The notes: generated from the sequence alone by a model not told the origin. A stretch of DNA of 64,000 nucleotides from Enorma phocaeensis (GCF_016901575.1 NZ_JACJKQ010000002.1:62001-126000); one strand, 5' to 3'. Counted from the first letter of the stretch, positions 1-14,256 are shown. Translations and numbers: made by a program.

Positions 1-4263
<4,263 letters not shown>

Positions 4264-4326
4264 CGAGGCACATCGGGTGCTTTGCGACCCATAGCGGCTT
4301 TCGCCCCACGGCGATCGACCTATACA

Positions 4327-4362
4327 CGAGCGGCCCGCTTCCTTCCGGAGGCGGGCCGCTCG
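4327..4362 (+). terminator. hairpin after rpoC, probable terminator
   Basis: A perfect 12-bp stem (4327-4338 with 4351-4362, cgagcggcccgc and its complement) with a 12-nt loop, 65 nt after the rpoC stop. There is no T-run, so intrinsic termination would be inefficient; it could also be an RNA-processing site. Confidence 0.5.
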
Positions 4363-4738
4363 CTGTATCGATGGGCTGCATGCGTGCCGCGGCGCGATTG
4401 TTGCGCAACGGCTGGCGCCTTCGATGTCGCGCGGGGGTATCAGCGGCGTGAGATCGCGCGCGAATTGGCAAAGTGGTGTGCGGCAAACAACGCCAGCGCC
4501 CTCTATGGGGGCAGGTATTGCGACGCTGATTACTGGTTCGATATGTGCTCATAGTTCGCATGCGTGTCGGAGGGGCGCGCATGCGGGAGTGCCTCGAGGC
4601 GGCATTGACGGTTGCGGGGAGGTGGGGAAGAGGGGCTGGGGCGCCCCGGTCAAAGCAGCGGGCCCACATCTCTATCAAACAATGTGGAGACTTTCCGAAA
4701 AAGCACCAAATTAAGGAAACGCCCGGTGGCGTGGTCTG

Positions 4739-4767
4739 TTGACACTGCAGGCTCGCGCGCGTATTCT
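4739..4767 (+). promoter_or_regulatory. housekeeping promoter for the rpsL operon
   Basis: TTGACA at 4739-4744 and TATTCT at 4762-4767, spaced by exactly 17 nt, a near-consensus sigma-70-type promoter. Transcription would start near 4774, giving a leader of about 86 nt before rpsL. A/T-rich DNA directly upstream could act as an UP element. Confidence 0.85.
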
Positions 4768-4859
4768 AGCGAACTGCGTGTTTCGAAGGTGGATGCTGAC
4801 GCCTCGATTCAAGCCGTTGCACCAAGTAAAGCTGGAATCATCTGAAGAAGGAGTACGCT

Positions 4860-5234
4860 TTGCCTACTATTAACCAGCTGGTCCTCAAGGGCCGCAAGTC
4901 CAAGCCTGCGAAGTCCAAGAACGCGGCACTTCAGCACAACCCGCAGAAGCGCGGCGTGTGCACCCGTGTGTTCACCACCTCCCCCAAGAAGCCGAACTCG
5001 GCCCTTCGTAAGGTCGCCCGTGTTCGTCTGGTCAACGGCATCGAGGTCACCGCTTACATCCCCGGTGAGGGCCACAACCTCCAGGAGCACTCCATCGTCG
5101 CCATCCGTGGCGGCCGTGTCCGTGACCTGCCTGGTGTCCGCTACAAGATCATCCGCGGCGCCTACGACTGCGCTCCGGTCAACAACCGCAAGCAGTCCCG
5201 CTCCCGCTACGGCGCGAAGCGTCCGAAGAAATAA
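4860..5234 (+). CDS. rpsL: 30S ribosomal protein S12
   Basis: S12, 124 residues, decoding-centre protein of the 30S subunit. The start is TTG at 4860 with a good ribosome-binding site (gaaggag, 4846-4852); the protein begins PTINQL as in the family. The two loops that touch the decoding site are present: [10 protein letters not shown] with Lys43, and [12 protein letters not shown]. In the second loop position 88 (codon 5121-5123) is Arg, where E. coli and Mycobacterium have the streptomycin-determining Lys88. It is first gene of rpsL-rpsG-fusA-rpsJ, transcribed from the promoter at 4739. Confidence 0.98.
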   Translation: MPTINQLVLKGRKSKPAKSKNAALQHNPQKRGVCTRVFTTSPKKPNSALRKVARVRLVNGIEVTAYIPGEGHNLQEHSIVAIRGGRVRDLPGVRYKIIRGAYDCAPVNNRKQSRSRYGAKRPKK

Positions 5235-5249
5235 GGTTTACACATCTCA

Positions 5250-5294
5250 TTCGCTTCGGGCCGCGTGATCGCGCCCGGGCATAGCAGAAGCGAA
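5250..5294 (+). repeat. rpsL-rpsG intergenic hairpin
   Basis: Inverted repeat ttcgcttc (5250-5257) with gaagcgaa (5287-5294), with smaller GC pairings inside. It lies between rpsL and rpsG, where S7 autoregulates translation in E. coli; a similar role is possible but not shown. Confidence 0.4.
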
Positions 5295-5317
5295 GTTTCT
5301 TACAGAGGAGATAACAC

Positions 5318-5791
5318 ATGCCGCGTCGTGCATCCAAGAATCACCGCCGCGAGGTCATGCCGGATTCGGTGTACAACAACCGCCTCGTGACCCAGCTCAT
5401 CAACAAGGTCCTTCTCGACGGCAAGAAGTCCGTTGCCGAGCGCATCGTCTATGACGCGTTCGACATCGTCGCCAAGAAGTCCGAGCAGGACGCCCTCGCC
5501 GTCTTCAAGAAGGCGATGGAGAACGTCAAGCCCACGCTCGAGTGCAAGCCCAAGCGTGTCGGTGGCGCTACCTATCAGGTTCCTATGGAGGTCAACTCCC
5601 GTCGTTCCACCCAGCTGGGCATCCGCTGGATCGTGAACTTCTCGCGTGCTCGCAAGGAGAAGACCATGGCTGAGCGTCTCGCCAACGAGATCCTCGACGC
5701 CTCCAACGGCGTCGGCGCTTCCGTGAAGCGTCGCGAGGACGTCTTCAAGATGGCGGAGGCCAACCGCGCGTTCTCGCACTATCGCTGGTAA
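5318..5791 (+). CDS. rpsG: 30S ribosomal protein S7
   Basis: S7, 157 residues, primary binder of the 3' major domain of 16S rRNA and part of the tRNA exit site. It starts [13 protein letters not shown] after a gaggag ribosome-binding site and has the usual length. It lies 83 nt after rpsL and 20 nt before fusA, the standard str-operon order. Confidence 0.98.
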   Translation: MPRRASKNHRREVMPDSVYNNRLVTQLINKVLLDGKKSVAERIVYDAFDIVAKKSEQDALAVFKKAMENVKPTLECKPKRVGGATYQVPMEVNSRRSTQLGIRWIVNFSRARKEKTMAERLANEILDASNGVGASVKRREDVFKMAEANRAFSHYRW

Positions 5792-5811
5792 TCCAGGAAG
5801 GGTAGATACTC

Positions 5812-7935
5812 ATGGCTAAGGCTAAGTACAAGCTTTCCGACACCCGCAACATCGGCATCATGGCCCACATCGACGCCGGTAAGACCACCACGACCGAGCG
5901 CATCCTGTACTACACCGGCAAGACCCACAAGATCGGTGAGGTCCACGACGGTGCCGCCACCATGGACTGGATGGTCCAGGAGCAGGAGCGCGGCGTAACC
6001 ATTCAGTCTGCTGCCACCACCTGCTTCTGGCACAAGGGCGGCAAGGCTGGCGAGGGCCCTGCCTACCGCATCCAGATCATCGACACCCCCGGCCACGTTG
6101 ACTTCACCGCCGAGGTCGAGCGTTCTCTGCGCGTCCTCGACGGCGCCGTCGCCGTGTTCGACGCCGTTGCCGGCGTTCAGCCGCAGTCTGAGACCGTGTG
6201 GCGTCAGGCCCGCAACTTCAACGTCCCGCGCATCGCCTTCATCAACAAGTATGACCGCATCGGCGCCGACTTCTGGCACGCCATCGACACCATGAAGGAG
6301 CGCCTGAACGCCAACGCCGTGGCTATCCAGGTCCCCATGGGCGCCGAGGACCAGTTCTGGGGCGTCATCGACCTCGTGACCATGACCGCTTGGGACTTCA
6401 AGGCCGACGACAAGGGCATGACCTATCCCGAGCCCATGGACGAGATTCCTGCCGAGTTCGCCGAGATCGCCGCTGAGAAGCGCTCCGAGCTGCTCGACGC
6501 TGCCGCCGAGTACGATGACGAGCTCATGATGATGGTCCTCGAGGACGAGGAGATCCCCGTCGACATGCTCAAGGCCGCCATCCGCAAGGGTGTTCTCGCC
6601 AACGAGCTCAACCCGGTTCTCGTGGGTTCCGCCTACAAGAACAAGGGCGTCCAGGAGCTCCTCGACGCCGTCGTCGACTACCTGCCGAGCCCGCTCGACG
6701 TCCCCGCTGTCGAGGGCACCAACCCCGACAACGGCGAGACCGAGACCCGTGCCGCCAGCGAGGACGAGCCCTTCGCCGCACTCGCCTTCAAGATCGCTAC
6801 CGACCCGTTCGTCGGTAAGCTCACCTTCTTCCGCGTCTACTCCGGTCACGTCGACGCCGGCTCCTACGTGGTGAACGCCACCAACGGCCAGCGCGAGCGT
6901 TTCGGCCGCATCCTCGAGATGAACGCCAACGACCGTATCGACGTCGACGGCGCCCACACCGGCGACATCCTCGCCGCCGTGGGCCTCAAGAACACCACCA
7001 CCGGCGACACCCTGTGCGCCGAGGGCCACGAGATCGTTCTCGAGTCCATGGAGTTCCCCGACCCGGTTATCGACGTCGCCGTGGAGCCCAAGACCAAGGC
7101 CGAGCAGGACAAGATGTCTCTTGCCCTTGCCAAGCTCGCCGAGGAGGACCCGACCTTCACCGTGCGCACCGACCACGAGACCGGCCAGACCATCATCGCC
7201 GGCATGGGCGAGCTGCACCTCGAGATCATCGTCGACCGTCTCCTGCGTGAGTTCAAGGTCGAGGCCAACGTCGGCAAGCCGCAGGTCGCCTACCGTGAGG
7301 CTCCGGGCCACGACGTCGAGCGCGCCGAGGGCAAGTTCGTCCGTCAGTCCGGTGGTCGCGGCCAGTACGGCCACGCCGTCATCAAGCTCGAGAAGATGGA
7401 GGAGGGCTTCGGCTACGAGTTCGTCAACGCCATCGTCGGCGGCGTCGTGCCGAAGGAGTACATCCCGTCCATCGACAAGGGCATCCAGGAGGCCCTCGAG
7501 ACCGGTGTCATCGCCGGCTACCCGGTGGTCGACGTCAAGGTGACCCTCTTCGATGGTTCCTACCACGAGGTCGACTCCTCCGAGGCCGCGTTCAAGATCG
7601 CCGGTTCCATGGCCATCAAGGACGCCCTCAAGAAGTCCGATCCGATCCTCCTCGAGCCCATGATGGCCGTCGAGGTGGAGACCCCCGAGCAGTACATGGG
7701 CGACGTCATGGGCAACCTTTCTGGTCGTCGCGGCAAGATCGAGGGCATGGACGATCGCTCCGGCTCCAAGGTCATCCGCGCCAAGGTGCCCCTGGGCGAG
7801 ATGTTCGGCTATGCAACCGACCTTCGTTCGCAGACCCAGGGCCGTGCGTCCTACACCATGCAGTTCGACTCCTATGAGCCGGCGCCCAAGTCGGTTACTG
7901 ACGAGGTTGTTAGCAAGGCCGGCGGCAACGCGTAG
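5812..7935 (+). CDS. fusA: translation elongation factor G
   Basis: EF-G, 707 residues, the GTPase that drives ribosomal translocation and, with RRF, recycling. G1 is [13 protein letters not shown], the switch-I region contains [10 protein letters not shown], and G3 is DTPGHVDF. G4 reads NKYDR where most EF-Gs have NKMD; the essential N, K and D are kept. Domains II to V follow at normal length, including the GMGELHLEI region. The start is ATG with aggaagggt upstream. tuf, which follows fusA in many bacteria, is absent here; rpsJ comes next. Confidence 0.98.
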   Translation: MAKAKYKLSDTRNIGIMAHIDAGKTTTTERILYYTGKTHKIGEVHDGAATMDWMVQEQERGVTIQSAATTCFWHKGGKAGEGPAYRIQIIDTPGHVDFTAEVERSLRVLDGAVAVFDAVAGVQPQSETVWRQARNFNVPRIAFINKYDRIGADFWHAIDTMKERLNANAVAIQVPMGAEDQFWGVIDLVTMTAWDFKADDKGMTYPEPMDEIPAEFAEIAAEKRSELLDAAAEYDDELMMMVLEDEEIPVDMLKAAIRKGVLANELNPVLVGSAYKNKGVQELLDAVVDYLPSPLDVPAVEGTNPDNGETETRAASEDEPFAALAFKIATDPFVGKLTFFRVYSGHVDAGSYVVNATNGQRERFGRILEMNANDRIDVDGAHTGDILAAVGLKNTTTGDTLCAEGHEIVLESMEFPDPVIDVAVEPKTKAEQDKMSLALAKLAEEDPTFTVRTDHETGQTIIAGMGELHLEIIVDRLLREFKVEANVGKPQVAYREAPGHDVERAEGKFVRQSGGRGQYGHAVIKLEKMEEGFGYEFVNAIVGGVVPKEYIPSIDKGIQEALETGVIAGYPVVDVKVTLFDGSYHEVDSSEAAFKIAGSMAIKDALKKSDPILLEPMMAVEVETPEQYMGDVMGNLSGRRGKIEGMDDRSGSKVIRAKVPLGEMFGYATDLRSQTQGRASYTMQFDSYEPAPKSVTDEVVSKAGGNA

Positions 7936-7998
7936 GCTCTCGCGATCATTTGTAAGCTAGTCATCGCGAGGAAGCCCTCGCACATCAAGGAGGTAACG

Positions 7999-8307
7999 TT
8001 GTCTACCCAGAAGATCAGGATTCGCCTCAAGGGCTATGATCACGAGGTCGTCGACCAGTCCGCGAAGCTCATCGTCGACACCGCCCAGAAGACCGGTGCC
8101 CGCGTCTCCGGCCCCATCCCCCTGCCGACCGAGCGCAACCTCTACACCGTCATCCGCTCGCCGCACAAGGACAAGGACTCCCGCGAGCAGTTCGAGATGC
8201 GCACCCACAAGCGCCTCATCGACATCCTCGACCCCACCAGCGGCACCGTCGATTCGCTCATGCGTCTCGACCTCCCCGCGGGCGTTGACATCGAGATCAA
8301 GCTCTAA
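7999..8307 (+). CDS. rpsJ: 30S ribosomal protein S10
   Basis: S10, 102 residues, of the 30S head; also the NusE component of antitermination complexes. The start is TTG at 7999, set by a strong aaggaggt site (7988-7995). The sequence [24 protein letters not shown] is typical. Unlike most genomes it is not followed directly by rplC: a 557-nt structured gap intervenes, so S10 is probably transcribed mainly with fusA. Confidence 0.97.
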   Translation: MSTQKIRIRLKGYDHEVVDQSAKLIVDTAQKTGARVSGPIPLPTERNLYTVIRSPHKDKDSREQFEMRTHKRLIDILDPTSGTVDSLMRLDLPAGVDIEIKL

Positions 8308-8332
8308 GCGATAGGGTCTTAGAACTCTCACC

Positions 8333-8415
8333 GGAAACCCCCAAGGAGTTCCACGCGAACGTCCTCGCCCTGTGGGCTGCGGAATGTTCGCTTTGGAATC
8401 TCCTTGGGGGTTTCC
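8333..8415 (+). repeat. hairpin 1 of rpsJ-rplC gap
   Basis: A perfect 16-bp inverted repeat: ggaaacccccaaggag (8333-8348) with its complement at 8400-8415. A second pairing is nested inside (gcgaac 8354-8359 with gttcgc near 8386-8391). The right arm shares the string CTTGGGGGT with hairpin 2. Confidence 0.75.
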
Positions 8416-8449
8416 TACGTTTACAGGCCCTAGGGGTCGCCAACCATTT

Positions 8450-8504
8450 AATATCCTTGGGGGTATCTGGGTACGTTGCGGCGTCGGATACCCCCAGGGA
8501 TATT
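8450..8504 (+). repeat. hairpin 2 of rpsJ-rplC gap
   Basis: A 17-bp inverted repeat, aatatccttgggggtat (8450-8466) with atacccccagggatatt (8488-8504). The single non-Watson-Crick position would be a G-U pair in RNA. It shares CTTGGGGGT with hairpin 1, so the arms of the two hairpins could also cross-pair as mutually exclusive folds. Confidence 0.75.
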
Positions 8505-8536
8505 CTTATCGGGCGAACATCGATTTGCAGGTGAGG

Positions 8537-8628
8537 GAGGGCTGTCGGGGAAGGGGACTGCGCTTTGGCGCTTCCGCAGGCAAAGCCGAGGACCAGCCGA
8601 AGCACAGCCCCCTTCCCCGACAGCCCTC
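8537..8628 (+). repeat. hairpin 3 of rpsJ-rplC gap
   Basis: A perfect 20-bp inverted repeat: gagggctgtcggggaagggg (8537-8556) with its complement at 8609-8628. The 52-nt loop holds a further small stem (gctttg with caaagc). No T-run follows, so it is not a classical intrinsic terminator. Confidence 0.75.
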
Positions 8629-8683
8629 CTGCTGCGACCAGCAATTCCTTTGTGAGCAATACATGGAGACGCCCGTGCGCGTG

Positions 8684-8689
8684 TATACT
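8684..8689 (+). promoter_or_regulatory. possible -10 element for rplC operon
   Basis: TATACT at 8684-8689 with TG just upstream. The hexamer 17 nt further upstream (acatgg) is a poor -35, so this is a weak candidate. It sits after hairpin 3, where a new transcript for rplC onward would be expected to begin. Confidence 0.35.
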
Positions 8690-8794
8690 AAGCAGCTGTG
8701 TCAATCGGGAGGATTCTGTCTCGACGAATTGCTGCATATCAGGGTTGCTCGCAGCTTCACGTGCCGGAATGCAAACGTTAGACGCAAGTTGGTA

Positions 8795-8845
8795 GTGGTC
8801 CTCTAGGGGCATCCGCAAGGGGCGGATGCAGTGTCCCAAGACCAC
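8795..8845 (+). promoter_or_regulatory. leader hairpin directly upstream of rplC
   Basis: Nested inverted repeats: outer gtggtc (8795-8800) with gaccac (8840-8845), inner gcatccgc (8809-8816) with gcggatgc (8822-8829). It ends 19 nt before rplC. The position resembles S10-operon leaders bound by L4 in E. coli, but no similarity to that leader is claimed. Confidence 0.5.
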
Positions 8846-8864
8846 CGAGAGTTAGGATCATTGA

Positions 8865-9485
8865 ATGATCAGCATGATTCTCGGCCGCAAGATCGGTATG
8901 ACCCAGGTGTGGGACGAGAACGACAACGTCGTCCCCGTCACGGTCATCCAGGCTGGCCCCTGCGCCGTCTCGCAGGTTAAAACTAAGGCGACCGATGGCT
9001 ATGACGCCGTTCAGATCGGTTTCGGCGCCATCAAGGCCAAGAACGTCAACAAGCCTATGGCTGGTCACTTCGCCAAGGCCGGCGTCGAGCCCGTGCGCTA
9101 CCTGCGCGAGGTCCGCGTCGAGAACGGCGAGGACCACAAGGTGGGCGAGGTTGTTACCGTCGCCGACTTCGCCGACGTCGCCAAGGTCGATGTCATCGGC
9201 ACCTCCAAGGGTAAGGGCTTCCAGGGTCGCATCAAGCGCTGGGGACAGCGTCGCGGTCCTATGACCCACGGCTCTCACTTCAAGCGTCACCCGGGCTCCA
9301 TCGGTCAGTGCGCCTACCCCGCGCGCGTCCTCAAGGGCGTCAAGATGGCCGGTCACATGGGTAACGAGCGCGTGACCGTGAAGAACCTGTCCGTTGTCCG
9401 CATCGATGCCGAGCAGAACCTCATTCTCGTCAAGGGTGCCGTCCCTGGCGCGAAGAACGGTCTGGTCGCCATCCGTATGGCTTAA
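8865..9485 (+). CDS. rplC: 50S ribosomal protein L3
   Basis: L3, 206 residues, an early-assembly protein reaching toward the peptidyl transferase centre. It contains the family signature region [15 protein letters not shown] followed by [17 protein letters not shown] 8865 (MISMILGRK) is chosen; ATG 8874 (MILGRK) is an alternative. First gene of the rplC-rplX unit, 44 nt before rplD. Confidence 0.97.
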   Translation: MISMILGRKIGMTQVWDENDNVVPVTVIQAGPCAVSQVKTKATDGYDAVQIGFGAIKAKNVNKPMAGHFAKAGVEPVRYLREVRVENGEDHKVGEVVTVADFADVAKVDVIGTSKGKGFQGRIKRWGQRRGPMTHGSHFKRHPGSIGQCAYPARVLKGVKMAGHMGNERVTVKNLSVVRIDAEQNLILVKGAVPGAKNGLVAIRMA

Positions 9486-9529
9486 GGGCCAGTCCCTAAC
9501 GCCCAGCGTCATACCAAGGAGAACACAGA

Positions 9530-10156
9530 ATGTCTAAGTTTGAAGTCAAGAATACGGAGGGCACGACGGTAGCGTCCGCCGAGCTCGCCGCTGAGGTGTA
9601 CGGCATCGAGCCCAACATCCACGTCATGCATCACATCGTCAAGTGCCAGATGGCCTGCTGGCGTCAGGGCACCCAGTCCACCAAGGGACGCAGCGACGTC
9701 TCCGGTGGCGGTGCCAAGCCGTGGCGTCAGAAGGGCACCGGTCGCGCCCGCCAGGGTTCGACCCGCGCCGGCCAGTGGCGTCATGGTGGCGTCATCCATG
9801 GCCCCAAGCCCCGTCTGTACACCAAGCGCATGAACAACAAAGAGGTCAAGCTCGCCATGCGTTCCGCCCTTTCTTCGAAGGTGCGCGACAACGAGCTCGT
9901 GCTGGTGGACGACTACGGCTTCGAGAAGCCTTCCACGAAGGCCGCCGTCGCCATGCTCAAGGCTCTCGGCCTTGAGGGCAAGCGTCTCACCATCATCGTT
10001 CGCGAGGATGACATCAACGCGTTCCTGTCGTTCCGCAACATCCCCAAGACGTTCATCATCACCCCGTCCGAGGCCAACACCTATGACCTCCTCAACAACG
10101 GTGCCCTGCTGATGCCCGCCGATGTTGCCGCTCACTTCGGGGAGGTGCTTGCTTAA
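9530..10156 (+). CDS. rplD: 50S ribosomal protein L4
   Basis: L4, 208 residues, lines the peptide exit tunnel. The tunnel loop KPWRQKGTGRARQGSTRAG, where macrolide-resistance changes occur in other species, is wild-type. The start is ATG with aaggag upstream. The stop codon abuts the rplW start, so the two are probably translationally coupled. Confidence 0.97.
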   Translation: MSKFEVKNTEGTTVASAELAAEVYGIEPNIHVMHHIVKCQMACWRQGTQSTKGRSDVSGGGAKPWRQKGTGRARQGSTRAGQWRHGGVIHGPKPRLYTKRMNNKEVKLAMRSALSSKVRDNELVLVDDYGFEKPSTKAAVAMLKALGLEGKRLTIIVREDDINAFLSFRNIPKTFIITPSEANTYDLLNNGALLMPADVAAHFGEVLA

Positions 10157-10444
10157 ATGACCGCCCACGAGATCATCATTCGCCCGATCGTCTCCGAGCG
10201 CTCCTTCTCGTTCATGGAGGAGAACAAGTACACGTTCGAGGTCGCTCGCAACGCGAACAAGTATCAGATCAAGGACGCCATCGAGGAGCTCTTCGGTGTT
10301 CACGTCGTTCGCGTCAACACGCTCAACGTGAAGCCCAAGAAGAAGCGCGTGCGTTACGTTGCCGGCTATACCCGTCAGTGGAAGAAGGCCGTCGTGACCA
10401 TCGCCGAGGGCGAGTCCATCGAGATCTACGGCAACCAGGCCTAA
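10157..10444 (+). CDS. rplW: 50S ribosomal protein L23
   Basis: L23, 95 residues, at the exit-tunnel mouth, docking site of trigger factor and SRP. It begins immediately after the rplD stop (TAA then ATG), and its ribosome-binding site (ggggaggtg) lies inside rplD. The length is normal and the basic loop KPKKKRVRYVAGYTRQWKKA is present. Confidence 0.97.
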   Translation: MTAHEIIIRPIVSERSFSFMEENKYTFEVARNANKYQIKDAIEELFGVHVVRVNTLNVKPKKKRVRYVAGYTRQWKKAVVTIAEGESIEIYGNQA

Positions 10445-10461
10445 GACTCGGGTTGTCTAGT

Positions 10462-10481
10462 CGCCTCCCGAAAGGGAGGCG
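10462..10481 (+). repeat. GAAA-tetraloop hairpin between rplW and rplB
   Basis: cgcctccc (10462-10469), GAAA loop, gggaggcg (10474-10481): a perfect 8-bp stem with a GNRA loop in the 172-nt rplW-rplB spacer. No T-run follows. It may be a regulatory or processing structure; the rest of the spacer holds nothing recognisable. Confidence 0.5.
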
Positions 10482-10616
10482 AGGGTCTAAGTGGTTCCGG
10501 GCCCAGATTATGGAGCCGCCCGGTACCGTGGTAATCCGGTGTCGTCGCACCCCGAGGCGAGAGCCTCACATCCCTGCCTGCGACGGCCAACGGATAGAAG
10601 TTGAAAGGGATAGGGA

Positions 10617-11447
10617 ATGGCTGTAAAGCATCTTAAGCCGACCAGCGCGGGTCGCCGTTGGCAGACGATCTCCGACTTTGCCGAGATCACCTGCACCAAG
10701 CCCGAGAAGTCGCTTCTCGAGCCGCTGCCCAAGAAGGCCGGTCGCAACAACCAGGGCCGCATCACGACCCGTCACCAGGGCGGTGGCGTGAAGCGCCGTT
10801 ATCGTCGCATCGATTTCAAGCGCAACAAGGACGGCGTGCCCGCCAAGGTTGCCACGATCGAGTACGACCCCAACCGCTCCGCCCGCATCGCGCTGCTCCA
10901 CTATGTGGACGGCGAGAAGCGTTACATCCTGGCCCCCAAGGGCCTCAACGTGGGCGACACCGTGCTTTCCGGCCCTGAGGCCGACATCAAGCCGGGCAAC
11001 GCCCTTGCGCTCTCCGACATCCCCGTCGGTACGCTCGTGCACGCCATCGAGTTCCAGCCCGGCAAGGGCGCCGCAATCGCCCGTTCCGCCGGCACCGCCT
11101 GCCAGCTCATGGGCAAGGAGGGCAAGTACGCCATCCTGCGCATGCCCAGCTCCGAGATGCGTCGCGTCCTGGCTACCTGCCGCGCCACCGTTGGCGAGGT
11201 CGGCAACGCCGATCACTCCAACATCGTCATCGGCAAGGCTGGCCGCAAGCGCTACATGAACGTCCGTCCCACCGTTCGTGGTACGGTCATGAACCCGGTC
11301 GACCACCCGCACGGCGGTGGCGAGGGCAAGAACCACACCTCTGGTCGTCCGTCCGTCACTCCTTGGGGCAAGCCGACGAAGGGCTATCGTACGCGCAAGA
11401 AGAAGAAGGCGTCGAACAGCCTCATCATCCGTCGTCGCAAGAAGTAG
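10617..11447 (+). CDS. rplB: 50S ribosomal protein L2
   Basis: L2, 276 residues, needed for subunit association and peptidyl transferase assembly. The C-terminal signature [15 protein letters not shown], with the conserved His near the catalytic centre, is present, followed by the basic [11 protein letters not shown] tail. The start is ATG with aaagggatagg upstream. It is 172 nt after rplW, an unusually long spacer for this operon. Confidence 0.97.
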   Translation: MAVKHLKPTSAGRRWQTISDFAEITCTKPEKSLLEPLPKKAGRNNQGRITTRHQGGGVKRRYRRIDFKRNKDGVPAKVATIEYDPNRSARIALLHYVDGEKRYILAPKGLNVGDTVLSGPEADIKPGNALALSDIPVGTLVHAIEFQPGKGAAIARSAGTACQLMGKEGKYAILRMPSSEMRRVLATCRATVGEVGNADHSNIVIGKAGRKRYMNVRPTVRGTVMNPVDHPHGGGEGKNHTSGRPSVTPWGKPTKGYRTRKKKKASNSLIIRRRKK

Positions 11448-11480
11448 TTTTCGGATACCGAGTATTAGGAGTTAGCACCT

Positions 11481-11741
11481 ATGAGCAGAAGTCTCAAAAA
11501 AGGGCCTTTCGTGGAAGCTCGCCTTCTCTCGCGTATCATCGCGATGAACGAGGCTGGCAAGAAGGACGTCGTGAAGACCTGGTCCCGCGCGTCCACCATC
11601 TTCCCCGAGATGGTCGGTCATACCATCGCCGTCCACGACGGGCGCAAGCACGTCCCGGTCTATGTCACCGAGTCCATGGTCGGTCATAAGCTCGGCGAGT
11701 TCGCGCCGACTCGTACGTTCCGTGGCCACAAGGCCAAGTAG
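11481..11741 (+). CDS. rpsS: 30S ribosomal protein S19
   Basis: S19, 86 residues, 30S head protein contacting the A-site finger. Typical [16 protein letters not shown] start and [16 protein letters not shown] end. Thirty-three nt after rplB and 14 nt before rplV. Confidence 0.97.
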   Translation: MSRSLKKGPFVEARLLSRIIAMNEAGKKDVVKTWSRASTIFPEMVGHTIAVHDGRKHVPVYVTESMVGHKLGEFAPTRTFRGHKAK

Positions 11742-11755
11742 GGGGTTTCACGTAA

Positions 11756-12127
11756 ATGGCAACTAAAGCTACCGATACCGAGACCCGCGAGGTGCGCGCC
11801 GTCGCCAAGTACGTGCGCGTGTCCCCCAGCAAGGCTCGCCTCGTGGTCGATCTCATCCGTCGCAAGCCGGTCGCTCAGGCTTTCGATATCCTGCATTTCT
11901 GCGAGCGCGCCGTAGCCGTGGACGTCGAGAAGGTCCTGCGCTCCGCCGTCGCGAACGCTGAGAACAACAACGGCATGCGCGCCGACAACCTCGTTGTCGC
12001 TGCCGCCTATGTCGACGAGGGCCCCACGCTGAAGCGTATCCGTCCTCGCGCCAAGGGCTCCGCTTCCCGCATCCTGAAGCGCACGAGCCACATCACCGTC
12101 GTCGTCGCTCCTCGAAAGGAGGCATAA
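11756..12127 (+). CDS. rplV: 50S ribosomal protein L22
   Basis: L22, 123 residues, whose beta-hairpin forms the exit-tunnel constriction. It contains [17 protein letters not shown] and the hairpin [18 protein letters not shown], which show normal sequence. It ends with the rpsC ribosome-binding site (aaggagg) overlapping its last codons. Confidence 0.97.
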   Translation: MATKATDTETREVRAVAKYVRVSPSKARLVVDLIRRKPVAQAFDILHFCERAVAVDVEKVLRSAVANAENNNGMRADNLVVAAAYVDEGPTLKRIRPRAKGSASRILKRTSHITVVVAPRKEA

Positions 12128-12133
12128 CGAGCC

Positions 12134-13272
<1,139 letters not shown>

Positions 13273-13488
13273 ATGAAGCCCGCAGAGATTCGTGAGCTCT
13301 CCGACGACCAGCTCGTCGAGAAGCTGAAGGAATGCCGCGCTGAGCTGTTCAACCTTCGTTTCCAGATGGCCACCAGCCAGCTCGACAACACCGCTCGCGT
13401 CAAGACCGTGAAGAAGGACATCGCTCGTATCCTCACGGAGCAGCGCGCCCGTCAGATTGCAGCGGAGAAGACCGCTGCCGCAGAGTAG
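13273..13488 (+). CDS. rpmC: 50S ribosomal protein L29
   Basis: L29, 71 residues, two-helix protein near the exit tunnel. It has the family core ELFNLRFQMATSQLDNTARVK. It starts immediately after the rplP TAA with ggggaggataa upstream, inside rplP. Confidence 0.96.
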   Translation: MKPAEIRELSDDQLVEKLKECRAELFNLRFQMATSQLDNTARVKTVKKDIARILTEQRARQIAAEKTAAAE

Positions 13489-13502
13489 ACCTGGAGTAAA
13501 GC

Positions 13503-13769
13503 ATGACTGAGAAGACTGAGCGTAACTCGCGCAAGGTCCGTACGGGCGTCGTCGTCTCCATCTCTGGCAACAAGACCATCGTTGTCGAGACCATGGAGCG
13601 CAAGCGTCATCCCAAGTACGGCAAGATGATGACCTTCACCAAGAAGCTTCATGCACACGACGAGGAGTGCACCGCTGGCGTGGGCGACCGTGTCCGCGTC
13701 ATGGAGACCCGTCCTCTGTCCAAGATGAAGCGTTGGCGTCTTGTCGAGATCATCGAGCGCGCCAAGTAA
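13503..13769 (+). CDS. rpsQ: 30S ribosomal protein S17
   Basis: S17, 88 residues, OB-fold protein binding the 16S 5' domain. It contains [21 protein letters not shown] and [13 protein letters not shown]. Fourteen nt after rpmC. A 100-nt structured spacer follows before rplN. Confidence 0.97.
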   Translation: MTEKTERNSRKVRTGVVVSISGNKTIVVETMERKRHPKYGKMMTFTKKLHAHDEECTAGVGDRVRVMETRPLSKMKRWRLVEIIERAK

Positions 13770-13789
13770 GCTGTCTTAAGACGTTATCC

Positions 13790-13849
13790 GTCGGCGACGT
13801 GCGCCGTGCGGCCTAAGGCCCAACAGGCATGCGCGCACCTCTCGCCGAC
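13790..13849 (+). repeat. branched inverted repeat upstream of rplN
   Basis: Outer stem gtcggcga (13790-13797) with tcgccgac (13842-13849). Inner pairings include gtgcgc with gcgcac and a small ggcc-taa-ggcc hairpin. It fills most of the 100-nt rpsQ-rplN spacer and ends 20 nt before rplN, so it could control rplN translation. Confidence 0.55.
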
Positions 13850-13869
13850 CGAAGTTCGGAGGAACTACC

Positions 13870-14238
13870 ATGATTCAAATGCAAACCATGCTCAACGTCG
13901 CCGACAACTCCGGTGCGCGCAAGGTTCGCTGCATCAAGGTGCTTGGCGGTTCCAAGCGCCGTTATGCGGGAATCGGTGACGTGATCGTGGCTGCCGTCCA
14001 GGAGGCCACCCCTGGCGCCAACGTCAAGAAGAAGGACGTTGTGAAGTGCGTCGTCGTCCGCACCGTGAAGGAGATTCGTCGCAAGGACGGCTCCTACATT
14101 CGCTTCGACGACAACGCCGCCGTCGTCATCAACAACGACGGTTCGCCCGTGGGCACCCGTATCTTCGGGCCCGTTGCCCGCGAGCTGCGCGACAAGAAGT
14201 ACATGAAGATCGTCTCGCTTGCTCCCGAGACCCTGTAA
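13870..14238 (+). CDS. rplN: 50S ribosomal protein L14
   Basis: L14, 122 residues, at the subunit interface. It starts [18 protein letters not shown], as in the family, after a cggaggaac ribosome-binding site. Normal length with the [22 protein letters not shown] end. Preceded by a branched hairpin and followed 18 nt later by rplX. Confidence 0.97.
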   Translation: MIQMQTMLNVADNSGARKVRCIKVLGGSKRRYAGIGDVIVAAVQEATPGANVKKKDVVKCVVVRTVKEIRRKDGSYIRFDDNAAVVINNDGSPVGTRIFGPVARELRDKKYMKIVSLAPETL

Positions 14239-14256
14239 AGAAAGGAGAGAGCAGCT

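Larger units (their letters stand above)
4264..4859 (+). other. rpoC-rpsL intergenic region, 596 nt
   Basis: No convincing gene. It holds a GC-rich hairpin at 4327-4362 and a promoter at 4739-4767. An A/T-rich stretch around 4685-4722 sits immediately upstream of the -35 box, where an UP element would lie. Short open frames here lack family resemblance and ribosome-binding sites. Confidence 0.7.
8308..8864 (+). other. structured gap between rpsJ and rplC
   Basis: 557 nt with no credible gene, inside what is normally a tight operon. It contains three long hairpins (8333-8415, 8450-8504, 8537-8628), a weak promoter-like sequence near 8684-8689 (TATACT) and a fourth hairpin just before rplC (8795-8845). 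It looks like an operon boundary with termination or attenuation signals plus a new leader for the rplC-rplX unit. Confidence 0.7.

Noticed and set aside
4282-4845. Short open frames in the rpoC-rpsL gap
   Set aside because: Overlapping in several frames, no ribosome-binding sites, and the region contains the rpsL promoter.
5779-7566. 595-codon open frame antisense to fusA
   Set aside because: Shadow of fusA codon structure; no protein-like motifs.
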